The notes: a model not told the origin generated them from the sequence alone. Positions 1 through 9,015 are shown, numbered from the stretch's first letter. The stretch: DNA of 44,413 bases from an uncultured Acetatifactor sp. (GCA_947631615.1 CANRLX010000015.1:1-44413); one strand, 5' to 3'. Translations and numbers: made by a program.

Positions 1-734
1 AGATAGCCTTTTCCCAATTCAAGCAAAAACTTTTGCAGCTTGTCAATAATGGCTGTCTCTAAATCGCTCTCGGAATACTCCGCTTTTTCCTCCAATCCAA
101 GAAATTCTAATACGGTAGGCTGTTTTACAATATCCTGCGGTCTTACAATCACATTTCCCTCTTTTGCCAACTGCATAACTGCGTCCTTGTCTCTGCTAAG
201 CGCCAATCTCTCATACAGGCTGGAATTATACTGCCTTTGTAATGTTCGTATTCCCCAGCCGGACTTTGCCGATTCTATCTCATAAAAACTGCGTTCCTCT
301 TTATTTTCGATTCGCATAAGCTGTAAATAATGCGACCAAGATACTATGAACGGGGGATTTTCTTCCAATTTCCGAAACACTGTTTGGTTTTTTTCAACAG
401 CAAATTCCTCAAACAGTGTTTGGGAAATTCGATCTGCATATGTTGTATAAAATTTTCTGGCATATTCCAGATTTGTTTCAGAAAAACCTCTGCCAAACTT
501 TTCCGTTAAACGCTCAGACAAAGTTGCTATAACCTTTTTCCCATATTTTGCGCGTTCCTGTCCTTCCTGCTGCACCTCTACAATCCATCTGCCAAGAGAA
601 TAATATGTCATAAGCTGTATCAGATTTACCTGTTTTGCAGCAAGCTGTCTGGCATATTGGATTAACTCTATGGAATTTGTAATCAACGAATCCAACGCCT
701 GATCTGATTGTATGATATCATTTTTGTTTTCCAT
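1..734 (-). CDS. YhcG/DUF1016-family PDDEXK nuclease-like protein, 3' end cut by window edge
   Basis: The minus strand is open from an ATG at 734 to the window edge, about 244 codons with no stop. A strong Shine-Dalgarno (GGAAGGAG) lies six bases before the ATG. The N-terminal half matches the DUF1016 N-terminal domain: the MTYYSLGRWIVE segment, the KYGKKVIATLSERL stretch, FGRGFSETNLEYARKFY and the SWSHYLQLMRIENKEER stretch, then SGWGIRTLQRQYNSSLYERL. The window ends at LLELGKGY, just where the PDDEXK nuclease domain normally starts, so catalytic residues cannot be seen. Family members are DNA-processing nucleases of poorly defined role, often found in defence or mobile regions. The gene is strikingly AT-rich (19 of 60 bases GC in 421-480) next to spoIVB (38 of 60 in 1021-1080), which suggests horizontal transfer. 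Family assignment is firm; function is not. Confidence 0.85.
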   Translation of the reverse strand, partial: MENKNDIIQSDQALDSLITNSIELIQYARQLAAKQVNLIQLMTYYSLGRWIVEVQQEGQERAKYGKKVIATLSERLTEKFGRGFSETNLEYARKFYTTYADRISQTLFEEFAVEKNQTVFRKLEENPPFIVSWSHYLQLMRIENKEERSFYEIESAKSGWGIRTLQRQYNSSLYERLALSRDKDAVMQLAKEGNVIVRPQDIVKQPTVLEFLGLEEKAEYSESDLETAIIDKLQKFLLELGKGY

Positions 735-780
735 ACAGTCTCCTTCCTATTTATAAATCCAAAATAAAATCTTTTTCTAT

Positions 781-789
781 ATTATATCA
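781..789 (-). promoter_or_regulatory. extended -10 promoter for the DUF1016 gene
   Basis: Read on the minus strand this is TGATATAAT, a perfect extended -10 element (TGnTATAAT) about 45 bases before the ATG at 734. No good -35 hexamer is visible, as is common for extended -10 promoters. It means the gene has its own promoter and does not depend on spoIVB readthrough. Confidence 0.55.
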
Positions 790-802
790 CATAATAAGGG
801 GA

Positions 803-838
803 AATGGGGAACGACGTGGTAACCGTTCCTCATTTTTT
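803..838 (+). terminator. hairpin with T-run, plus-strand polarity
   Basis: Arms 803-813 and 824-834 pair over 11 bp with one wobble, followed on the plus strand by six T. It has terminator shape for plus-strand transcription, although no plus-strand gene precedes it in the window. It may block antisense transcripts running towards spoIVB. Confidence 0.4.
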
Positions 839-841
839 GAG

Positions 842-886
842 AAAAAGAGGGCATCCCTCAAGTCATTCGACTTTTGGGACACCCTC
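842..886 (-). terminator. intrinsic terminator of spoIVB
   Basis: On the minus strand, 26 bases after the spoIVB stop, arms 886-876 and 857-847 form an 11-bp stem (two wobble pairs), with an inner GTC/GAC mini-stem in the loop, and are followed by five T (842-846). This is a standard Rho-independent terminator closing the recN/spoIVB end of the operon. Confidence 0.85.
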
Positions 887-911
887 ATAAAGCAAGAAAA
901 TATGCCCGAGT

Positions 912-2264
912 CTAATGCTCCAGCATTTCCTCGATGAAAATGCCGTATCCTCTGGTGGGGTCCTGCACCAGCACATGGGTCACAGCCCCGATGAATTTCC
1001 CGTTCTGGACAATGGGGCTGCCGCTCATCCCCTGTACGATCCCGCCCGTGAGCTGCAGAAGTTCCGGATCCGTCACCTTGAGCTCGATCCCCCTGTTGAT
1101 ATTGTCATGATCCAGGTGCACCGCGGTAATCTCCACGTCATAGTAGGCGGGCATGTCGTTCACCGTGCACAAAATCTGCGCCGGGCCCTCCTCGATCTCC
1201 TGCTTGAAGCCGATGGGCAGAGGCTTCTCCTCCGCCAGGCTTTTGGCCTTCTCGTTGCAGCTTCCGAAAATCCCTCTCTCACTGTTCTCCGTGATATCCC
1301 CCAGGATCCGGCTGTCCGAGTATACGATCATCCCCGTCATCTCCCCCGGATTCCCGATAACGCCCTTTCGGACAGACACGATCTGCGTCTGGTAGAGCGT
1401 CCCGTCCTCCATATCCATCAGCGTGCTGGTGTCCATGTCGGTTATCCCGTGCCCCAGCGCGCCGAAATTTCCATCGGCGTCCATATACGTCACGGTCCCG
1501 ACCCCCTGGGAATTGTCCCGTATCCACACGCCGATTTTGTAGACGCCGTTTTGATCCTTGACGGGAGTCACGCTCTGCTCGATCAGCTCTCCGTTCCGCT
1601 CCACCTCAAGAAGCAGATCTCTGCCGCCGCTCTCCTCCACACGCCGCATAAAGTCGTCCTTGTCCGTGACCGCCTCCCCGTTCACCCTACGGATATAGTC
1701 GCCGCTGTTCAAAATATACCTGGCCGGCGAATACTCCACGCCGTTTTGTCCGGTAAACTCCCCCACTCCGATCACCAGAATACCGTCCGTTTTCACATAG
1801 ATCCCGACGGGGACTCCCATGGGGATCAGCTCCTGGGGCTCCACGACCTGGATCCCTATGCGCTTTACGGGCAGAAAGCCAAAGAGCTTTACGTCCATCA
1901 GGTATTCCTGATTTCCGCCGGTCCGCAGCGTGACCGGCGCGCTCAGATCAATGGTCACCGACCCCTGGGGAATATTGCTCTCCCCCTGGGCATTGACGCT
2001 CAGAAGCTCCGCCTTCGCGGGGATCCCCAGGCTCAACACCTGTTCCTCGCCGGCGCGCATCTGCAGCCTGGAGGGGATGCTGCTGTCCAGCATATAATAG
2101 CAGCTTCCCGCCAGCGCCAGAAAGCTCAGGGCCAGGGCGGCGCACAGGCAGGCCCGATAAATGCGATATCTGCGCACCTTCTGCTTCCAGTTTTTCAAAA
2201 GGACCACCATCTCATCCCCGGCCTGCCGTTTTACCTTATCGATCTCGCTCACCCACAAACCCAT
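912..2264 (-). CDS. spoIVB: SpoIVB peptidase (S55 serine protease, stage IV sporulation)
   Basis: SpoIVB is the forespore-made serine protease that crosses into the intermembrane space and triggers SpoIVFB processing of pro-sigma-K. The 450-residue protein has a transmembrane segment at about 38-58, a PDZ domain at about 160-225 (NGVEYSPARYILNSGD), and the S55 protease domain. The catalytic His is in GALGHGITD (His272) and the catalytic Ser in GIVQGMSGSPI (Ser414/416). Length is close to family norm. The ATG at 2264 follows GAGGAAG; a second Met at residue 19 is possible. It lies downstream of recN as in other Clostridia, but between the two is a strong terminator, so it probably has its own forespore promoter, which I could not identify with confidence. 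spo0A does not follow it here. Confidence 0.97.
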   Translation of the reverse strand: MGLWVSEIDKVKRQAGDEMVVLLKNWKQKVRRYRIYRACLCAALALSFLALAGSCYYMLDSSIPSRLQMRAGEEQVLSLGIPAKAELLSVNAQGESNIPQGSVTIDLSAPVTLRTGGNQEYLMDVKLFGFLPVKRIGIQVVEPQELIPMGVPVGIYVKTDGILVIGVGEFTGQNGVEYSPARYILNSGDYIRRVNGEAVTDKDDFMRRVEESGGRDLLLEVERNGELIEQSVTPVKDQNGVYKIGVWIRDNSQGVGTVTYMDADGNFGALGHGITDMDTSTLMDMEDGTLYQTQIVSVRKGVIGNPGEMTGMIVYSDSRILGDITENSERGIFGSCNEKAKSLAEEKPLPIGFKQEIEEGPAQILCTVNDMPAYYDVEITAVHLDHDNINRGIELKVTDPELLQLTGGIVQGMSGSPIVQNGKFIGAVTHVLVQDPTRGYGIFIEEMLEH

Positions 2265-2304
2265 CGCTCTTCCTCACCCTGTTTCTCTCTTTATTCTATG
2301 TAAC

Positions 2305-2360
2305 AAAAAATGTCACATACCAGCGCCTAGAAATCTCTAACTGCTAGTATGCGACATTTT
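2305..2360 (-). terminator. intrinsic terminator after recN
   Basis: Arms 2343-2360 and 2307-2324 form an 18-bp stem when transcribed from the minus strand, with two G-U wobbles and an 18-base loop, then a run of T. On the plus strand the same two positions would be A-C mismatches, so the hairpin is tuned to minus-strand RNA, fitting termination after recN (stop at 2409). Confidence 0.85.
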
Positions 2361-2408
2361 CATTTTTTTATAGATTGTTTTTGGAGGAAACCGGATTTCC
2401 TTTTCAAA

Positions 2409-4085
2409 TCATTTGTGCGCCAGGGCCTGCCTGCGCATTTCTCTTGCGTTTTCCAGCGCGGCGTCCGTCAGCGTATCGCCCCCCAGAAGGCGCGCCAGCT
2501 CCGACAGGCTCTCCTCCTCGCCCGCCTCGCGGATATTCGTGATCGTCCGATCCTCGGTGCTGCTTTTTTCAATGATAAAATGGTGATCCGCCATCGCCGC
2601 GATCTGAGGCAGATGGGTGATACAGATGACCTGGTGGGCGTGCGCTGCGGTGTCCAGCTGCTCCGATACCTTCCAGGCGGTCCTCCCGCTGATTCCGGCG
2701 TCGATCTCATCAAAGATCAGCGTATCGATCCGGTCTCTTCCGGCAAGAACCGTCTTGATCGCCAGCATGACGCGGGAGAGCTCTCCTCCGCTTGCCACCT
2801 GGCTTAAAGGCTTCAGCGGCTCCCCGGGATTGGTGGAGATCAGAAATTCCACATCGTCATATCCCTTGGCCGTGACGGGCTGATTGGGGCGGACGGCGAT
2901 CTCAAATTCCACCGTCAAAAAATTCAGGTTTACGAGCGCTTCCTTCAAAAGCCGGGTCAGCTGTCCGGCATTGTCCCTCCGCACCTTGGACAGCCTGCCG
3001 CAGGCGGCATCCAGACGCTCTTCCTCCTGCCGCAGGCGGCTCTTAAGCGTCTCCAGATAGGAATCGTAGTCGGACAGTTTCTCCAGATAGGCCCTTCTGT
3101 CGTCCCCGTACCGCAGGATCTCCTCGATCGTGTCCCCGTATTTCCCCTTCAAATGGTTGATCCGGTTCAGCCGCTCTTCCACACGGGCAAATTCCGCGGG
3201 ATCAAACTCACAGTCCTGAAGATACTCCGCCACGTCCCGATTGTAATCCGAAAGAAGGCTGTCCACCTCGGTCAGCTGCCGCTCCATCTGCTCCAGTCTC
3301 TCATCGTAAGCCGTGACATTGCGCAGCGCTCTCAGAGCGCGGCTTAGAGCGCCTCCCGCGCCATCCTCTCCCTCTCCGCCCGTATAGCGGTAGCTCTCCG
3401 AGAGATTCTCCGCGATCTTCCTGCCGTTGGCCATAAGACGGTACTGTCTCTCCAGCTCCTCATCCTCGCCGACGACCAGCTTTGCCTCCTCGATCTCTTG
3501 ACACTCAAACTCCGCGAGGGACTCTTCCCTCTGTCTGGCGGCCTCGTCCAGAGACTCCTCCTCCAGACGCCCGCGAAGCTCCCTACAGGCACGGTAGGCC
3601 TCCGCCACCTGCTCCGCCGGCTCCTGGTAGGCTTCCCCGCAGTAGAGATCCAGTATCTCCATATGCTTCTTTTTGTGGAGAAGGGACTGGTGCTCGTGCT
3701 GCCCGTGGATATCGATGAGGACCTCCGCCAGCTCCTTCACCTGCTTCGCCGTGACGGTCTCCCCGTTGATTTTGCAAAGGCTTTTGCCCGCCTGGAACCT
3801 GCGGGTGATGATGACCGTGCCGTCATTGTCCTCCAGCGCAAGCTCCGCCAGCTTCTCGGACACCTTTTCGTCGCCGCCGCAGAATACCAGCTCCACGGAG
3901 GCGCTGTCGGCGCCCTTTCGCAGCATCTCCCTCTCAAATTTGCCGCCCAGCGCCAGCGTGACCGAATCGATCAAAAGTGATTTTCCGGCGCCCGTCTCGC
4001 CGGTCAGAATGTTCAATCCCCCGCCGAACTCCACTTCCGTCTCTTCCATCAGCGCCAGATTCTTCACTCGTAAACTTTGTAACAT
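2409..4085 (-). CDS. recN: DNA repair protein RecN
   Basis: RecN is an SMC-like ATPase acting in double-strand-break repair. The 558-residue protein starts LRVKNLALMEETEVEFGGGL and has a Walker A motif GETGAGKS near residue 30, a long charged coiled-coil middle (about 150-370), a signature region QVASGGELSRVMLAIK, and a Walker B TLIFDEIDAGISG near 460. Length and domain order are typical. The ATG at 4085 is two bases after the nadK stop, with AAGGGGA upstream. In many Firmicutes argR lies between tlyA or nadK and recN; it is absent here. A terminator follows the stop. Confidence 0.97.
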   Translation of the reverse strand: MLQSLRVKNLALMEETEVEFGGGLNILTGETGAGKSLLIDSVTLALGGKFEREMLRKGADSASVELVFCGGDEKVSEKLAELALEDNDGTVIITRRFQAGKSLCKINGETVTAKQVKELAEVLIDIHGQHEHQSLLHKKKHMEILDLYCGEAYQEPAEQVAEAYRACRELRGRLEEESLDEAARQREESLAEFECQEIEEAKLVVGEDEELERQYRLMANGRKIAENLSESYRYTGGEGEDGAGGALSRALRALRNVTAYDERLEQMERQLTEVDSLLSDYNRDVAEYLQDCEFDPAEFARVEERLNRINHLKGKYGDTIEEILRYGDDRRAYLEKLSDYDSYLETLKSRLRQEEERLDAACGRLSKVRRDNAGQLTRLLKEALVNLNFLTVEFEIAVRPNQPVTAKGYDDVEFLISTNPGEPLKPLSQVASGGELSRVMLAIKTVLAGRDRIDTLIFDEIDAGISGRTAWKVSEQLDTAAHAHQVICITHLPQIAAMADHHFIIEKSSTEDRTITNIREAGEEESLSELARLLGGDTLTDAALENAREMRRQALAHK

Positions 4086-4087
4086 AG

Positions 4088-4954
4088 TTAGATCCCCTTC
4101 ATCTTCTTATTCAGGATCTTAAGGAAGCTCACCCGATTGAGCTGAATAAACTCCGTCGTCTTCTCCGACTGCACGATCCGAATCCGGTCGCCCGTGCTGA
4201 GCCCGATCTTGTGGCTCCCGTCAAAGTTTGCCTCCACCGTCTGGGACATCGTCCCCCGAATCGGAGGGATCACGATCTCGATCACATCCTCCGGCGACAG
4301 AATGATGCTCCTCTGGTTCAGAGCATGGGGACAGATGGGGGTCATGGTGAGCAGTCTGGCATGGGGCTCCACAAGCGGCCCTCCCGCCGAAAGATTGTAG
4401 CCGGTGGAACCGGTGGGCGTGGTGATGATCATGCCGTCCGCCTTATAGTCGTACAGAAACTGGCCGTTTACATAGATATTAAACTTGATGATCTGCAGAG
4501 AGCCGCTTCGGGAGATGACGATATCGTTGAGCGCCCAGCCCTCGTCCACTCTGCCATCCGCAAAAAACACCTTGCCGTTGAGCATCATGCGGCTTTCCTG
4601 CTGATAGTCTCCCGCGATCAGGCGGTCCAGGGACTCCTCCAGATTCTCCGGCTCCACCTCCGTCATAAACCCTAAGGTCCCCAGATTCACTCCGATAATC
4701 GGAATATGTAGCTTCTTGGTCTCCCGCGCCGCCTGCAGCACCGTGCCGTCGCCTCCCAGCACGATCATACAGTCCACATCGGAGGGAATGTTTTTTGCCT
4801 CCTCACTCTCCTCCCCCGCTCCGGATTTCCAGTCGGAGTCCTTTAGATTGAGCGTGACCCTCTGTCCCTTCATCTCCAGATGCCCGATGATACGGTTGGT
4901 GATCTCCAGATTTCTGTCCTTGTACGCGTTGGAATAGATCAAAAAATGTTTCAT
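4088..4954 (-). CDS. nadK: NAD kinase
   Basis: It phosphorylates NAD to NADP in the cytosol. The 288-residue protein shows the family's GGDGT motif (LGGDGTVLQAAR near 68), the NLGTLGF loop, the catalytic-domain motif TTPTGSTGYNLSAGGP, and the conserved C-terminal PICPHALNQRSI. Shine-Dalgarno GGGAGAGGG is nine bases ahead of the ATG. It sits between tlyA (41-base gap) and recN (two-base gap), a common clostridial arrangement, and is co-transcribed with them. Confidence 0.97.
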   Translation of the reverse strand: MKHFLIYSNAYKDRNLEITNRIIGHLEMKGQRVTLNLKDSDWKSGAGEESEEAKNIPSDVDCMIVLGGDGTVLQAARETKKLHIPIIGVNLGTLGFMTEVEPENLEESLDRLIAGDYQQESRMMLNGKVFFADGRVDEGWALNDIVISRSGSLQIIKFNIYVNGQFLYDYKADGMIITTPTGSTGYNLSAGGPLVEPHARLLTMTPICPHALNQRSIILSPEDVIEIVIPPIRGTMSQTVEANFDGSHKIGLSTGDRIRIVQSEKTTEFIQLNRVSFLKILNKKMKGI

Positions 4955-4995
4955 GCAGCCCTCTCCCTTCTCTTATTTGTACAATCTATGCAGCA

Positions 4996-5880
4996 TTAAA
5001 GCTGATGAGACTTCGCAACGACATCGGTGATTTCTCTCTCCCAATTTTCCTCGTGCGATATCCCTGCTTTCTCTCTCACGATCCTCTCCAGCCGCTCCTC
5101 CGCCTCGCGCTCCGCAAGCTCCTCCACAGCCTCGGGAATCTCTGATTTTTTCCGAATGTGCAAAAGATACTCGATGTTGCCCTCCGGCCCCCTGATGGGG
5201 GAATACTCCAAATGCAGCACCTCAAATCCGATGCTGTCCGCGTAGTCGATGATCCTGTGGATCACCTCCTCGTGCACCCCAGGATCCCTCACCACGCCGT
5301 TTTTGCCCACCTTTTCCCGTCCGGCCTCAAACTGCGGCTTGATCAGGCAGACCATTTGGCCGTGCTCTCTTAGGAGCGCTCTCGCCGGTATCAGGATTTT
5401 GGTCAGGGAGATAAAGGACACGTCCACGCTGGCAAAATCCAGGTCGTCCGCGATCTCCTCCCTGGTCAGGTAGCGGAAATTGGTCTGCTCCATGCACACC
5501 ACCCGCTCGTCGTTTCTCAGCTTCCACGAGAGCTGGCCGTGCCCCACATCCACGGAATAGACCTTTCCGGCGCCGTTTTGGAGCATACAATCCGTAAATC
5601 CGCCCGTGGAGGCGCCGATATCCATGCAGGTGCGGCCCGTCAGGTCAAGCTGCCACGCCTCCATCGCCTTTTCCAGCTTTAGGCCGCCGCGGCTCACATA
5701 TTTCAGACTGCTGCCCCGCACCTCCAGCGTCCGGATCTTTGTCTCATCAAAGGAAGTCCCCGGCTTGTCCTCCCTCTGACCGTTCACAAAGACATTGCCG
5801 GTCATGATGACGGCCCTGGCCTTCTCCCGCGAGGGCGCATACCCTCGGTTTACCAAAATGACATCCAGACGCGTCTTCAT
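4996..5880 (-). CDS. tlyA: TlyA-family 16S/23S rRNA 2'-O-methyltransferase (YqxC)
   Basis: The 294-residue protein has an N-terminal S4 RNA-binding domain (MKTRLDVILVNRGYAPSREK, residues 1-60) followed by an FtsJ/RrmJ-type SAM-dependent methyltransferase fold with GASTGGFTDCMLQNGA near 90 and SVDVGHGQL. Family members 2'-O-methylate rRNA; some act as haemolysin-like proteins. I chose the ATG at 5880 because the S4 domain begins there and the ATG overlaps the dxs stop as ATGA, which implies translational coupling; an open frame continues upstream to 5997 inside dxs but has no family match. Confidence 0.95.
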   Translation of the reverse strand: MKTRLDVILVNRGYAPSREKARAVIMTGNVFVNGQREDKPGTSFDETKIRTLEVRGSSLKYVSRGGLKLEKAMEAWQLDLTGRTCMDIGASTGGFTDCMLQNGAGKVYSVDVGHGQLSWKLRNDERVVCMEQTNFRYLTREEIADDLDFASVDVSFISLTKILIPARALLREHGQMVCLIKPQFEAGREKVGKNGVVRDPGVHEEVIHRIIDYADSIGFEVLHLEYSPIRGPEGNIEYLLHIRKKSEIPEAVEELAEREAEERLERIVREKAGISHEENWEREITDVVAKSHQL

Positions 5881-7733
5881 CGGCTCTCCTCCAGAATCCG
5901 CCTCGCGATGCTCTCCGCGTCGATACCGATCTCCTGCTTTAAGAGTTCCACATTTCCATGCTCCACATAGGCGTCCGGTATGGTGATGTTGATACACTGG
6001 TTCTGCAGGCCGCTTCGGTTCATATAGTCGAGCACCTTCTCCCCGAAGCCGCCGCTCTTTACGTTTTCCTCCATGGTGACGATCAGCCGGTGGTCCCTGC
6101 AGGCCTCCAGCACCGATTCCTCATCGATGGGCTTCACAAATCGGGCGTTGATCAGGCTGACACTGTAGCCCTCCCGCTTCAGGATGTCCCGCACGGTCTC
6201 CGCCGTCTTCACCATGCTTCCCACCGCAAAGAGGGCGATCTCCCACTCCCGATAGATCCACTCCGCCCGCCCCAGCTCAATGGGCGCCCGAAAATCCTTC
6301 AGTCCCGCATACGCGGTCCCCCGGGGATAACGGATGGCGATGGGGGCGCCGAAGCTCACCGCAAATTTCATCATATCCGACAGCTCCCACTTATTCTTGG
6401 GGGCGCAGATGTGCATATTGGGAATACCGGACAGATAGGTAAAATCGAAAATCCCCTGGTGCGTCTCCCCGTCGCTCCCCACCAGGCCCGCCCGGTCGAT
6501 GGCAAAGACCACGGGGAGGTTTTGGATGCACACGTCGTGGAGGATCTGGTCGTAGGCCCTCTGCAGGAAGGAGGAGTAGACCGCCACGATGGGCTTTAAT
6601 CCGCCCGCCGCCAGTCCGGCGGCAAAGGTCACCGCGTGCTCCTCCGCGATCCCCACGTCAAAGAAACGGTCGGGATACATATTGCGGAAGCGCTTCAGTC
6701 CGGTGCCGTCCGGCATAGCCGCCGTGATCGCCACAATATCCGCGTCCCGCTGCCCCAGCTTGCACATGACCGTGGAGAAAATATCGGTATAGTTGGCCAC
6801 CGTCCTGGGATGGGAGGGGATTCCCGTCTCAATGTCAAAGGGCTCCGCGCCGTGAAAGCGGGCGGGATGGCGCTCCGCCGGGCCGTAGCCCTTCCCCTTC
6901 TGGGTCAGCACATGGACGATCACCGCGCCCTTCACCCGCTTCGCCGCCTTGAACACCTTGGTCATCGCCGTGATGTTGTGGCCGTCCACCGGGCCCAGGT
7001 AGGTGATCCCCATATCCTCATAGAACATCCCCGGGATCACAAGCTGCTTGACGCTGCTCTTCGCCTTGCGGATCTGGGAGACCATATTGTCTCCCCCGGG
7101 GGTCCCCTTCAGGGCATTGTAGATCCCCTCCTTCAGGTCGAGGTAACTGTTGGTGGTGCGGATGTTGTTCAGATATTTTGACATGCCTCCCACATTCTCG
7201 GAGATGGACATATTGTTGTCGTTTAAGACAATGATAAAATTGGTCTCCAGGTTGGCGGCATTGTTCAGGGCCTCATAAGCCATTCCGCCGGTGAGGGAGC
7301 CGTCCCCGATCACAGAGACGATCGTATTTTTTTCTCCCCGGATATCCCGGGCCTTCACCAGGCCAAGCCCCGCCGAGATGGAGGTGGAGCTGTGTCCGGT
7401 GTCGAAGGCGTCAAATTTACTCTCTTTTCGTTTTGGGAAACCGCTCATGCCATGAAACTGGCGCAGACAATCAAAACCGTCCTTTCGTCCGGTCAAAAGC
7501 TTGTGGGTGTAGGACTGATGCCCCACATCCCAGATCACCTTATCCTCCGGCAGATTCAGGGAGAGATGAAGCGCCATCGTGAGCTCCACCGCCCCCAGGT
7601 TGGAGCCCAGGTGGCCGCCCGTCACGCTGATCTTCTCGATCAGAAACTGCCGGATCTCCTCCGCCAAAGCCCCGTAGTCCTCTTTTTTGATCTTTTTGAT
7701 ATCATTGGGATTTTCAATCTTTTCCAACAACAT
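5877..7733 (-). CDS. dxs: 1-deoxy-D-xylulose-5-phosphate synthase
   Basis: Dxs condenses pyruvate and glyceraldehyde 3-phosphate, the first step of the MEP isoprenoid pathway, using thiamine diphosphate. The 618-residue protein has HLGSNLGAVELT, the DVGHQSYTHKLLTGR stretch, the ThDP-binding GDGSLTGGMAYEAL...NDNNMSI motif near 150-180, and the transketolase pyrimidine-domain motif DRAGLVGSDGETHQG near 425. Full length for the family. It is directly downstream of ispA (24-base gap), so two isoprenoid genes are side by side, and overlaps tlyA by four bases. Confidence 0.98.
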   Translation of the reverse strand: MLLEKIENPNDIKKIKKEDYGALAEEIRQFLIEKISVTGGHLGSNLGAVELTMALHLSLNLPEDKVIWDVGHQSYTHKLLTGRKDGFDCLRQFHGMSGFPKRKESKFDAFDTGHSSTSISAGLGLVKARDIRGEKNTIVSVIGDGSLTGGMAYEALNNAANLETNFIIVLNDNNMSISENVGGMSKYLNNIRTTNSYLDLKEGIYNALKGTPGGDNMVSQIRKAKSSVKQLVIPGMFYEDMGITYLGPVDGHNITAMTKVFKAAKRVKGAVIVHVLTQKGKGYGPAERHPARFHGAEPFDIETGIPSHPRTVANYTDIFSTVMCKLGQRDADIVAITAAMPDGTGLKRFRNMYPDRFFDVGIAEEHAVTFAAGLAAGGLKPIVAVYSSFLQRAYDQILHDVCIQNLPVVFAIDRAGLVGSDGETHQGIFDFTYLSGIPNMHICAPKNKWELSDMMKFAVSFGAPIAIRYPRGTAYAGLKDFRAPIELGRAEWIYREWEIALFAVGSMVKTAETVRDILKREGYSVSLINARFVKPIDEESVLEACRDHRLIVTMEENVKSGGFGEKVLDYMNRSGLQNQCINITIPDAYVEHGNVELLKQEIGIDAESIARRILEESR

Positions 7734-7757
7734 ACCGGTGTCCTCTCATCCTTTGCA

Positions 7758-8717
7758 TTACTTTCTGCGATGAATCAGTGTCCGTATCAGCTCCTCCAGA
7801 AAAGCGTGATCTCCGGGAAGTCTCTGCAAAAGCTCCACCGCCTCCAGGGACAAGGCCTCCACATCCCTGGCCGACTGCTCCAGACCCTTGATGGTCACAT
7901 AGGTCTGCTTGCTGTTCTGCGCATCGCTTCCCACGGACTTTCCAAGCTCCTTACTGTCCCCCACCACATCCAGGATGTCGTCCTGTATCTGAAAGGCGAT
8001 CCCGATATTGTAAGCACATTTTTCCATGTCCTTCACCGCGTCCGCATCCGCTCCGGCCAGGATCGCGCCGATCATCATCGCCGCCTGGATCAGGGCCGCC
8101 GTTTTCTTCTCATGGATAAAGAGAAGCCGCTCCATATCAAGGGCCGTCCCACGCTCCTCCGCCTCCACATCGGCGGTCTGTCCCCCGATCATGCCGTAAA
8201 TGCCGGCCCGTTCTGCCAGGACCGACATTGCCCTCGCCATCGTGCGGGTCCGCTCCAGGGTGTCCGCCGCTTTTTCGGCCGATCCCTGACAGTCCGGACA
8301 AGACCCGTTTCCCTCCCGAACCAGCGCGGACGCCATCGTCTCAAACGCATAGTTTAACAGCGCGTCCCCCGCCAGGACGCCCATGCCCTCCCCGTACACC
8401 TTCCAGGTGGTCAGCCGGCCTCTGCGGTATTCGTCGTTGTCCATCGCCGGCAGGTCGTCGTGCACCAGAGAATAGGTGTGGATCATTTCGATCGCCGCAA
8501 GAAAGGGCTCCACGATCCTGTCCTCTCCGCCAAACATCCGGTAGGTCTCCCACATCAACAGGGGGCGCAGCCTCTTTCCTCCGACCAGGAAGCTGTAATT
8601 CATCGCCTCGATGACCGTCTTCTGAGCTCCCTCCTCTCTGGGAAGATAGCCCTTTATGATCTCCTCCACAGCCTGTGTCTTCTGTTGTAAAAGCGCCTGA
8701 AATTCTCTCTCTTCCAT
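7758..8717 (-). CDS. ispA: polyprenyl (farnesyl/geranylgeranyl) diphosphate synthase
   Basis: This all-alpha prenyltransferase condenses isopentenyl diphosphate with allylic diphosphates. The 319-residue protein carries the GGKRLRP motif near residue 38, the first aspartate-rich motif DDLPAMDND, and the second DDILDVVGD. The start was placed at ATG 8717 because GGAGGAG stands eight bases upstream and the family N-terminus begins there; the open frame upstream overlaps xseB and has no match. A 38-base gap separates it from xseB, and dxs follows. Confidence 0.96.
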   Translation of the reverse strand: MEEREFQALLQQKTQAVEEIIKGYLPREEGAQKTVIEAMNYSFLVGGKRLRPLLMWETYRMFGGEDRIVEPFLAAIEMIHTYSLVHDDLPAMDNDEYRRGRLTTWKVYGEGMGVLAGDALLNYAFETMASALVREGNGSCPDCQGSAEKAADTLERTRTMARAMSVLAERAGIYGMIGGQTADVEAEERGTALDMERLLFIHEKKTAALIQAAMMIGAILAGADADAVKDMEKCAYNIGIAFQIQDDILDVVGDSKELGKSVGSDAQNSKQTYVTIKGLEQSARDVEALSLEAVELLQRLPGDHAFLEELIRTLIHRRK

Positions 8718-8755
8718 ACGTGTACTCCTCCGGTCCCCCGCAGATCCTACCGATT

Positions 8756-8980
8756 CTACAGCTCCTCCAGTTCGCCCTGCTCCGTCAGCTTCAGCACCTG
8801 CTTTTCCACGCGGTCGATCTGACCGCTGCACTCCTTTAAGATGGCCATCCCCTCGCTGTAAGCCGCGAAGGCCCCATCCAGCGTGATATCCTCCGACTCC
8901 AGCCTCTCTATGGTCTCCTCCAGCCTGGCAAAATTTTCCTCCAGGGTGAATTTGCTCTTTGCCTCCGAATCCTTTTTCAT
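8756..8980 (-). CDS. xseB: exodeoxyribonuclease VII small subunit
   Basis: XseB binds XseA to form exonuclease VII, which degrades single-stranded DNA to oligonucleotides. The 74-residue protein matches the family in length and sequence: FTLEENFARLEETIERLES, then a run of helices through ITLDGAFAAYSEGMAIL and a short acidic end. Start ATG at 8980 with AGAGGACG ahead. It follows xseA after 35 bases. Confidence 0.95.
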   Translation of the reverse strand: MKKDSEAKSKFTLEENFARLEETIERLESEDITLDGAFAAYSEGMAILKECSGQIDRVEKQVLKLTEQGELEEL

Positions 8981-9015
8981 GCCCGTCCTCTTTTCCGTTT
9001 CCTTCCTTTATGCTT

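Noticed and set aside
915..2303. 462-codon open frame on the plus strand antisense to spoIVB
   Set aside because: Its composition (His, Arg, Pro-rich) is that of a mirror frame of a GC-rich gene, it has no family match, and spoIVB on the other strand is unambiguous. The same applies to the long antisense frames at 11440-12516, 23474-24772, 35875-36744 and 40972-42435.
2265..2306. possible sigma-F/sigma-G promoter for spoIVB
   Set aside because: A CATAGAATA stretch (about 2292-2300) loosely recalls the -10, but no upstream element is at the right spacing, so no promoter is called.
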